DNA from: Aquisphaera insulae
GTDB taxonomy: Bacteria > Planctomycetota > Planctomycetia > Isosphaerales > Isosphaeraceae
Direction: 5' to 3'
Assembly (NCBI RefSeq): GCF_011064615.1
Contig: NZ_JAALJH010000029.1
Coordinates: 1 to 64,000, forward strand
DNA: 64,000 bases
The position numbers and the translations under genes are program-made. This document shows, piece by piece, positions 34,912 to 41,800 of the stretch (position 1 is the stretch's first letter; every line of letters starts with the position of its first letter). The notes under the pieces were generated by a model. The model ran no database searches, was not told the DNA's origin, and worked only from the letters and a program-made list of their open reading frames with translations.

Positions 34912-35163
34912 ATGAGAACCATCCGCGGTAGGGTCCGCGGTCAGACGATCGAACTGCACGAATCACTCGGAATGGTCGAGGGACAAGAGGTTGAGTTGGA
35001 TGTGAGGATGGTCCCTCGAGTCTCAGACCATCCGGGAGACGGACTCCTTCGGACCGAAGGCGCCCTCCGCGACGACGAGGAATGGGACGACATCATGGAG
35101 GAAATCCACCGGGCCCGGAAGGATGACCGACGGCCTCGGTCGCTCGAGCTGGAGGACGAATGA
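34912..35163 (+). CDS. putative type II antitoxin (VapB-like)
   Basis: The 83-residue acidic protein starts at ATG 34912, eight bases after GAGGGGG at 34897-34903; an alternative ATG at 34906 has too little room. The N-terminus (MRTIRGRVRGQTIELHES and GMVEGQEVELDV) resembles the AbrB-like or DUF104 fold of small DNA-binding antitoxins (basic, strand-rich). The C-terminus is acidic and helical and rich in Glu, Asp and Arg, as toxin-binding tails are. Its stop overlaps the start of a PIN-domain toxin gene by four bases (ATGA), the classic antitoxin-toxin arrangement. Assignment rests on size, fold pattern and this neighbour. Confidence 0.75.
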   Translation: MRTIRGRVRGQTIELHESLGMVEGQEVELDVRMVPRVSDHPGDGLLRTEGALRDDEEWDDIMEEIHRARKDDRRPRSLELEDE

Positions 35164-35558
35164 GCTTCCTCCTCGACTCGGATACCTGCTCGGCCCACAT
35201 GCGGCGGCCGGCGCAATTGGCGCATCGCTTCATCCAGCACGTCGGACAGCTCGCCGTTTCGAGTGTGACCCTGGCTGAGCTCTACGCGGGGGCATACAAG
35301 CACTCGCAGGTCAACCGCCTCCTGGGACTGATCGCTGACCTCCGCCAGGAAGTCCGGGTCATCGACTTCGACTCGGCGTGCGCTGAGACATTCGGGCAGG
35401 TGCGAGGAAGTCTACAGACCCAGGGGATTTCCGTCCCGACCGCGGACTTGATGATCGCTTCAGGGGCCCTGGTCCACAACCTGACCCTGGTCACCCATAA
35501 CACCTTTGACTATCGCAATATCCCTGGCCTTCGTCTCGACGACTGGATCAGGCCGTGA
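35160..35558 (+). CDS. vapC: PIN-domain toxin (VapC-like ribonuclease)
   Basis: The 132-residue protein is a VapC-type PIN domain, a metal-dependent ribonuclease active in the cytoplasm. It has the FLLDSDTC start with Asp6, the acid in VTLAELYAG, TADLMIAS with the third acid, and the late THNTFDYRNIPGL. This arrangement is typical of VapC. It follows its putative antitoxin with a 4-base overlap and ends 20 bases from the convergent dioxygenase gene. Length is standard; no truncation seen. Confidence 0.9.
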   Translation: MSFLLDSDTCSAHMRRPAQLAHRFIQHVGQLAVSSVTLAELYAGAYKHSQVNRLLGLIADLRQEVRVIDFDSACAETFGQVRGSLQTQGISVPTADLMIASGALVHNLTLVTHNTFDYRNIPGLRLDDWIRP

Positions 35559-35578
35559 GATTGACACGAGATTCGCCT

Positions 35579-36367
35579 TCACGCCGGCCCGCCGACCTGC
35601 ACTGACAGCATCGAGATCGACCCCCCGTCCACACCCTCGATCGGGAAGCTCGCAGCCTCGCCCGCCTGCCTCGTGCCCAGGACGTAGAGCAGTGGTAAGA
35701 AATGCTCGGGCGTGGGGATCGAGAGCATGGCGTCGCGGCCGAGCCTGTCGTAATGCACGAGCGGGTCGAATTCCCCGGCCACGATGACCTTCCTGGCCTC
35801 CTCCTCGAACCGGGCGGCCCAGTCGTAGGGCCCGGCCGTCGCCTCGCCCCAGGCGTACGCGCGAAGGTTGTGGACGAGGTTGCCGCTGCCCAGGATCAGG
35901 ATCCTCTCGCCGCGGAGCGGGGCCAGTCGCTGGCCGACCTCCAGGTGAAACGAGGCCGGTCGCGTGGCGTCGATGCTGAGCTGGACGACCGGGACGTCGG
36001 CCTTCGGGTAGGTGTGCGTCAGGATCGACCAGGTCCCGTGGTCGAGGCCCCACGATTCATCGAGTACGACGGGCAGGGGGGCGAGCATCGCCGCGACCCG
36101 GCGGGCCAGGTCCGGGTCGCCGGGGGCGGGGTACTGGACGTGGTAGAGATCGCGCGGGAAGCCGCCGAAGTCGTGGATCGTCCGCGGTGCCGTGCTGATC
36201 GTCACGCCCGTCCCCGTCACGAACCAGTGGGCCGAGATCGCCAGGATCGCCCGCGGCCGGGGCGTCTGGCGGCCGATCTTCGCCCAGCCCTCCGTCCAGG
36301 CATTGTCCTGCAGGGCGTTCATCGGATTGCCGTGGCCGATGAAGTAGGCGGGGAGCGTCTCGGGCAT
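35579..36367 (-). CDS. class III extradiol ring-cleavage dioxygenase, DODA/YgiD (LigB) type
   Basis: The 262-residue enzyme belongs to the 4,5-DOPA-extradiol dioxygenase-like branch of LigB-type enzymes (E. coli YgiD). Likely iron or zinc ligand histidines are in FIGHGNPMNA, ISAHWF and the downstream GLDHGTWSIL; IHDFGGFPRDLY is also conserved in this branch. The real substrate in YgiD relatives is often unknown, so only the aromatic catechol dioxygenase class is claimed. ATG 36367 has GAGGACC next to it. It is the last gene of a three-gene minus-strand operon after DUF1579 and DUF3224 proteins, with 16 bases between genes. Confidence 0.9.
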   Translation of the reverse strand: MPETLPAYFIGHGNPMNALQDNAWTEGWAKIGRQTPRPRAILAISAHWFVTGTGVTISTAPRTIHDFGGFPRDLYHVQYPAPGDPDLARRVAAMLAPLPVVLDESWGLDHGTWSILTHTYPKADVPVVQLSIDATRPASFHLEVGQRLAPLRGERILILGSGNLVHNLRAYAWGEATAGPYDWAARFEEEARKVIVAGEFDPLVHYDRLGRDAMLSIPTPEHFLPLLYVLGTRQAGEAASFPIEGVDGGSISMLSVQVGGPA

Positions 36368-36383
36368 GGTCCTCGGTCCCGGG

Positions 36384-36791
36384 TCAGTCGTCCTGGGGTA
36401 GGGTGAACTCGAAATCATAGAAGTGCGCCTTGCCCTCGATCCGGATCGCCATGGTCCCCGCGAGGCCGGCGAGCTCGCCGGTGCCGGAGTCGGGGACGAC
36501 CGTGATGGTCAGGCTCGGCGTGCCCCGGTTCATGAGACCGGCGTGCTGGACGGAGAAGGCGCCGGACTTGCCGCAGAGGGTCCCGGAGATGCGCTCCATC
36601 GCGACATACCCGGCCGAGCCCGGGACGTCGGTCCGGGTCGCCAGCATCTCCCCCTTGCCGGTCGCCTCGAGGTCTCCGGAGTAGACCTTGTCGAGGGCCA
36701 TCCGGCCCACGGTCGGGTCGCCGACGCCCTCGGCCGGGGCCTGGGGGCTCATCTTCACCTCGAACGATCCGCTGATCCGATTCACGGCCAT
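36384..36791 (-). CDS. DUF3224 family protein
   Basis: The 135-residue product is a DUF3224 beta-barrel-like protein (ISGSFEVKMSPQ at the start, ERISGTLCGKSGAFSVQHAG and VVPDSGTGELAGLAGTMAI in the middle, HFYDFEF near the end). The family is of unknown biochemistry, related in fold to small lipocalin or allene-oxide-cyclase-like barrels. The ATG at 36791 has GAGGGA upstream. It lies between DUF1579 and the dioxygenase, consistent with a shared small-molecule or stress response. Confidence 0.85.
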   Translation of the reverse strand: MAVNRISGSFEVKMSPQAPAEGVGDPTVGRMALDKVYSGDLEATGKGEMLATRTDVPGSAGYVAMERISGTLCGKSGAFSVQHAGLMNRGTPSLTITVVPDSGTGELAGLAGTMAIRIEGKAHFYDFEFTLPQDD

Positions 36792-36807
36792 GGATTTCGT
36801 CCCTCGT

Positions 36808-37293
36808 TCATGCGGGTTCGTAGATCCCCTCGACGGCCGGATAGTCCCCCGCCGGATAGGGCGTCCCCTCGGGGATGATGTTGATGTGCCTGATCCGCAA
36901 CGAGCCTTCGCCGGTGTCGATCTCGATCCGCCAGTTCCAGTCCGGGCCCGGCGGCGCGGGGTACGAGCCGAGCATGCCGAAGGAGCTCGCCGGATCGGAC
37001 TCCGGCGTCGCCTTGCCCTTGCAGGCCAGGACGTTGCGGCCGTTGTGCCAGGTGTCGATCCAGTGGCCGGAGATCTCGCCGGATTTCGGGTCGAATCCCA
37101 CCAGCAGCGAGCCCTCCTGCGGTTTCCCCTGGTACGACCAGACATAGTCCAGCCGCACGAACCGGCCGCCGAGGACCGGCACCACCGACAGCTTGGACGG
37201 TGATTCCTCCGGCTTCCCCGTGTTCGGGTCTTCCAGCGTATTCACGCCGCGCCAGTTGCCGGCGCGTGCGCTCAGGGACTCGATCGGATTCAT
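36808..37293 (-). CDS. DUF1579 family protein
   Basis: The 161-residue protein fits DUF1579: LSARAGNWRGVNTLEDPNTG, GGRFVRLDYVWSYQGKPQEG, LLVGFDPKSGEISGHWIDTW and a closing EIDTGEGSLRIRHINIIPEG. It is cytoplasmic by appearance (no signal peptide). Function is unknown. It is the promoter-proximal gene of the DUF1579-DUF3224-dioxygenase operon and lies divergent from the DUF433 gene. Confidence 0.85.
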   Translation of the reverse strand: MNPIESLSARAGNWRGVNTLEDPNTGKPEESPSKLSVVPVLGGRFVRLDYVWSYQGKPQEGSLLVGFDPKSGEISGHWIDTWHNGRNVLACKGKATPESDPASSFGMLGSYPAPPGPDWNWRIEIDTGEGSLRIRHINIIPEGTPYPAGDYPAVEGIYEPA

Positions 37294-37626
37294 GGCGGTC
37301 TCCTGTTCGTTTGAATACCTGGAGGAGGATATCGGCAGGCTCGACGTGGAGCAAGACGATTCTCTCCAGGTTCGTTGGCATTCACTTGATAGGATGCAGG
37401 GCGGTTGTCCGGGTCGAGAACGCGTGTGAAGCCGGCCGCGGTGGGTCGTAAGCGTTGAAATTCGACGGGCGGGCCGCGCATGTCATCCTCGGACAATCAT
37501 AACTCGCCCGGTGTGCAGCCGTCGTTTTGACGGGGAAGTACGATTCCCGCTATCCTTCATCATGACACCGACCATACCCTTGTCTCGGGCCGGCGTCGAT
37601 TTTCCAGCATCTGCGGAGCGACCACG
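37294..37626. other. divergent intergenic region between the DUF1579 operon and the DUF433/DUF5615 pair
   Basis: No gene is recognised in these 333 bases. They hold the promoter at 37527-37556 for the plus-strand pair and must hold one for the DUF1579 operon, which I cannot place. Confidence 0.4.
37527..37556 (+). promoter_or_regulatory. putative promoter of the DUF433/DUF5615 pair with palindrome in the spacer
   Basis: TTGACG (37527-37532), an 18-base spacer and TATCCT (37551-37556). The spacer carries GGGAA at 37533-37537 and its complement TTCCC, so a repressor bound there would block the polymerase. Autoregulation by the DUF433 protein is inferred. Confidence 0.45.
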
Positions 37627-37941
37627 ATGAGCACGACGACCCGGTATCCTCATCTCTCCGAAGATGCCGATGGCGTTGTTCGGATTGACGGGACGCGCTA
37701 CAAGGTGCTCTTGATCGCCGGGGAACATTTCCACTATGGCTGGTCGGCAGAGGAGATCCTGCGCCAGCATCCGGACCTTCGTCCCGAGCAGGTCTACTCG
37801 GTACTCACCTACTTCTACGACCACGAAGAGGCCATGCTCAACGAGTTGACCGAAGCTCCTGAACCGATCGGTCAGGACCTGAGGAAGTCGAGGATCTCCC
37901 GGGTTGTTCTCGAGGCGCGGTGGGCGGCTCGGAGGCCCTGA
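37627..37941 (+). CDS. DUF433 family putative antitoxin
   Basis: The 104-residue protein belongs to DUF433, small winged-helix proteins often acting as antitoxin of a DUF5615-type PIN-like toxin. The core runs from DGVVRIDGTRYKVLLIAGEH to WSAEEILRQHPDLRPEQVYS and VLTYFYDHEEAM. A basic 30-residue tail follows. The gene is two bases from the next one (TGA, two bases, ATG), so they are coupled. A promoter with a spacer palindrome precedes it. Confidence 0.85.
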   Translation: MSTTTRYPHLSEDADGVVRIDGTRYKVLLIAGEHFHYGWSAEEILRQHPDLRPEQVYSVLTYFYDHEEAMLNELTEAPEPIGQDLRKSRISRVVLEARWAARRP

Positions 37942-37943
37942 AG

Positions 37944-38291
37944 ATGCCGCTCTCGTTGTACATGGACGTGCATGTTCCCCTCGTCATCAGCGAGGGACTG
38001 CGGCGACGCGGCCTGGATGTGCTGACCAGTCAGGAGGACGGCACTACCACCGAGGATGATGAAGTCCTCCTCGAACGTGCGGTTTCACTGGGCCGCATCC
38101 TCTTCACGCAAGATCGGGATTTCTTGAAGATCGCCTCGACCTGGCAGGGGCAGGCGCGCGATTTCCCCGGCATCATATTCTCGCCACAAAAGTGCATGAG
38201 CCTGGGCGTCCTTGTCGTCGAGCTGCACATGGTGCTGACCTGCTCGGATTCCAAGGAACTCGCGGGATTGGTGACGTTCCTCCCGCTGTAA
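37944..38291 (+). CDS. DUF5615 (PIN-like, Mut7-C type) putative toxin
   Basis: The 115-residue protein starts with MPLSLYMDVHVPLVISEGL, which has the DxxVP signature of DUF5615 PIN-like nucleases. Later motifs are LRRRGLDVLTSQEDG, EVLLERAVSLGRILFTQDRD and DFPGIIF. PIN-like acids (Asp8, Glu/Asp in TTEDDE, Asp in TQDRDF) are kept. Together with the upstream DUF433 gene it forms a plausible antitoxin-toxin pair, the second one within 3.5 kb. Confidence 0.85.
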   Translation: MPLSLYMDVHVPLVISEGLRRRGLDVLTSQEDGTTTEDDEVLLERAVSLGRILFTQDRDFLKIASTWQGQARDFPGIIFSPQKCMSLGVLVVELHMVLTCSDSKELAGLVTFLPL

Positions 38292-38391
38292 GGCCCGTTC
38301 CTTGAGCCCCGGTCGACCACCCTCGAGGCTCGTGGCCCAGGCGATCTCTCATCTCGTGCCCGGAAATGAAGCCTCCCGGTCGAGAACCTCC

Positions 38392-38428
38392 TTGACCCGT
38401 GTCGTCTACTCAGGTAAATTTACCCGAG
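38392..38428 (+). promoter_or_regulatory. promoter with overlapping BlaI-type palindromic operator
   Basis: TTGACC (38392-38397), 17 bases, then TAAATT (38415-38420). The -10 lies inside a 12-base perfect palindrome GGTAAATTTACC (38413-38424), extended by CTC and GAG on the two sides to 38409-38428 with one mismatched pair. A dimeric repressor of the BlaI/MecI family would bind exactly here. Since the operator precedes any usable start, the proper BlaI-type start must lie downstream. Confidence 0.75.
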
Positions 38429-38455
38429 TCGATGATCGGCGAGGAGGGCCATGAC

Positions 38456-38869
38456 GTGGGCGAGATGAAACTTGGGCGGGTTCAGTTCCGGATCGTGCAG
38501 GTGCTCTGGGATCGGGGCCGGGCGAGTGCCCGGGAGATCACCGACGCGCTCAACGAGTCGGGCGAGGAGCCGCTGGCGCACAGCACGGTGCAGACGCTGC
38601 TCCGCCAGCTCGAGGCGAAGGGGGCGGTCGGGCACGAGGCGGAGGGGCGGACGTTCGTCTTCTTCGCGAAGCTCAAGGAGGACCGGGCCAGGCGGACGGC
38701 CACCCGCGACCTGCTGGAGCGGGTCTTCGGCGGCAGCGTCGGCGGCCTCGTCGCGCACCTGCTGAAGACGGAGAAGGTCTCGCGCGAGGAGCTCGATGAG
38801 CTCCGGCAACTGATCGACGAGCGGCGGGGGGAAGACACGGGGGCGGGCAAGACGAAGAGGAAGGGGTGA
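38456..38869 (+). CDS. blaI: BlaI/MecI/CopY family transcriptional repressor
   Basis: The product (137 residues from GTG 38456) is a winged-helix repressor: FRIVQVLWDRGRASAREITD, EEPLAHSTVQTLLRQLEAKG and a helical C-terminus for dimerisation and cleavage (LLERVFGGSVGGLVAHLLKT). In the known system a BlaR1-like M56 peptidase triggers loss of repression. GTG 38456 is chosen because GAGGAGGG lies seven bases upstream; ATG 38432 and ATG 38465 are alternatives. A self-repressing operator overlaps the promoter. An M56 peptidase gene follows by four bases. Confidence 0.92.
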   Translation: MGEMKLGRVQFRIVQVLWDRGRASAREITDALNESGEEPLAHSTVQTLLRQLEAKGAVGHEAEGRTFVFFAKLKEDRARRTATRDLLERVFGGSVGGLVAHLLKTEKVSREELDELRQLIDERRGEDTGAGKTKRKG

Positions 38870-38873
38870 TGGC

Positions 38874-41800
38874 ATGTCGCGGAGCGTCTTCACGCTGATG
38901 ACGGCCCTCGCGGGCCCGGCCTTGACCTGGCTCCTGCAATCGACGGTCCTGCTGGCCGTGGGGCTCGCGGCCGGTCGCCTGCTCAGGAGGTGCGGCCCCG
39001 CCGTGCAGTCGGCCGTCTACAGGACGACGCTGGCGGCGGTCCTCGTCTGCCCGCTCGCCTCGGCCCTGCTGGCCGCGGCGGGCTACGAGGGCCTGACGAT
39101 CCGGCTCTCTCAGCCGGCTCCGGACGCGGAGATACGTCCCGAATCGACGCATGGCGGATCCGACCTCGCCCGGAGAACGGACGAGCGCGAGCCCGAATCG
39201 GCGGCCCTGACGCCGGCTCCCCTTGCCGATCCCGCGGCGCCTTCCCCTTCGCCCGCCGAGGTCCGGGTCGAGCCGGCCCCGATCGCCGGGTCCGTCGCCT
39301 CGCCCCGGCCCGCCGAGCCGCCGATCCCGATGACCGCGATCGTCCCCGCGGTCGCCCTGCCGCTCTGGCTCCTCGGCTCCGCCATCCTGGGCATCCGACT
39401 GCTCGTCGGCCATCGCCGGATGGCCCGGCTGAGGTCGGCCGCGGTGCCGGCCGGCGGGGATGCGGATCGGCTCTGCCGGGAGCTGGCGGGCCGGCTCGCG
39501 GTGGCCGCGCCGGAGGTCCTCCGCAGCCCGTTCCTCCCCAGCCCATGCCTCGACGGCCTGCGGCGGCCGGCGATCCTGATCCCCGAGGAGGACGACGTCG
39601 GGCTCCGCGAGACCTTCGCGCATGAGCTGGCGCACCTGTCTCGACGCGACGGCCTCTGGAACCTGCTCCGCCGCGTCGCCGTCGCCGCGGGCTGGGTCCA
39701 GCCGCTGCTCGGGCTCCTCTCGAGGCGGATCGAGGCCGCCGCGGAGGAGGTCTGCGACGACGTCGTGGTCCACCTCGGCGCCGACCGCGCGCACTACGCC
39801 GGCCACCTCCTGGACCTCGCGGGGCGGACCCTGTTGCCGGTCGCCCCCGCGGGCGTCGGCATGATCTCCCTGCGGTCGATGCTCTCCCGCCGCGTCGTGC
39901 GGATCCTCGACGATCGCCGCTCCCTCTCGATCCGGGTCGGCACGCTCGCGATCGCCGCGATGCTCGCGGCCGGCCTCTGCGGGACCCTGCTCGCCGGGAT
40001 GCTCGGCGTCGGTGGGCGGGGAGTGGCGGCCGAGGGCGCGACGGAGGACGAATCGGGCGGCAAGATCACGAGGGGGCAGGTGATCGGCCCCGACGGCAAG
40101 CCCGTGCCGGGGGCGAAGGTCACGGCCTGGCGATCGCACCCGGATCCGGCGCTGGCGCGGTTCCAGAAAGGGGTCTACCTCGACGGTCCCTATGAGTATT
40201 CGAAGACGACCGCGGACGTCGAGGGCCGGTTCGATGTGCCCGCCGGGTTCGCGGAATCCAGGCCCGGAAAGGGGGAAGGGAGCTCGATCCTCGCGACGGC
40301 GCCGGGACTCGGCGTGGGCGTCTATGTGAAGGGCCGGCCGATCCGCCTGTCCGAGGGCGACCAGCCGGTGGCCGGCCGCGTCGTGGACCTCGAGGGGCAA
40401 GCCGTCGCGGGGGCGACCGTGCGAATCCTCAACGTCTGGCTCCCCGATCCCGAGGCCCGTCGCGAGGCCGACGCGCGCGGCGGCCCGTACCGATTCCCCG
40501 GGGAGAAGTCACTCTCCGTGAGCGGCGAGCCGCTCCTGCCGGGCGGGGTCGTCACGGACGCGGAGGGGCGATTCCGGATCGAGGGCCTGGGCCGGGACGT
40601 CATGGCCCTGGTCGAGATCACCGGCCCGTCGGTGGCACTCAAGCGGACGCGGATCATCAGCCGGGACAGGGGCCCGATCGAGGGCGTCGCGCAGACGTCG
40701 CTCGACGGCACGACCGTCGTCTCGCCGACCTATGGGGCTCGCGACGCGATCCCCGTCGAGCCGTCCCGGCCGATCGAGGGGGTCGTCCGTGACCTCGAGA
40801 CGAAGGAGCCGATCCCAGGCGCGGTCGTGACCGCGCATCGCCTCTCGGGCGAGGGAGGCAACGTCGATGGCCTGATCCGCACGACGACCGACCCGGGGGG
40901 ACGCTACCGACTCGTCGGCCTCCCCAAGTCCGGCAAGGACGGCCACCAGCTCGCGGTGTATCCGCCCCTCGATCGACCCTACTTCGTGACCGGGGATCTC
41001 AGCGTGCCCGTCACGCCGGGCCTGGCCCCGGTCCGGTTCGATATCGCCCTCAAGCATGCCACCTGGGCCGAGGGCACCGTCCGCGACGCCAGGACCGGGA
41101 AGCCCATCGAAGGGGCCTTCCTGGACTACTTCCCGATGGTCTCGAACGAGCGGGCGAAGGACTACCCGAACTTCGATTCCCAGACGTCCGGCTCGGTCGC
41201 GATCAAGTCGGTGTATCGGGCCGACGCCGAAGGTCGCTTCCGGATCCCGGTCCTCCCGGGCCGCGGCGTGGTCACGGCCCGGCTGGAGAACGGCGGCTAC
41301 CGCGTCGGGATCGGGGCATCCGAGATCGAGGGAGACGGATCGGCCGGCCAGCTCAACACGTACGATCATATCTTCGCAGCCATGTACAACAGCCTGAAGG
41401 AGATCGACGTGCCCGTCGATTCGGCCTCCTTCCCCTGCGACCTCGCGCTCGATCGGGGCGCTACGTATCGGGTGCGGCTCGTCGATCCCGATGGCCGGCC
41501 GGTGACGACCGCCGCGGTGAACGGCCGGCGGGCTGGCGGCGGCGACCTGGACACCAACCTGTACGGGGAGAGCGTCGCGACGGTCTCCGGTTTCGAGCCG
41601 GGCGAGAAGCGGCCGTTCGTGGCCCACGACCGCGATCGGAAGCTCGGCGCCATGCTGATGATCCCGCCCGACGGGGCGAAGGACGGCGACGAGATCACGC
41701 TCACGCTCCGGCCGACGGCGACGGTCACCGGCCGGCTGGTGGATGAGGCGGGGAAGCCGGCCTCGGGCCTGGTGGACGCCCGCCTGACGCCGCTGGTGAA

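Noticed and set aside
38399..38455. Upstream GTG 38399 or ATG 38432 as start of the BlaI-type protein
   Set aside because: GTG 38399 lies upstream of the deduced transcription start and in the operator. ATG 38432 would be almost leaderless and lacks a Shine-Dalgarno.
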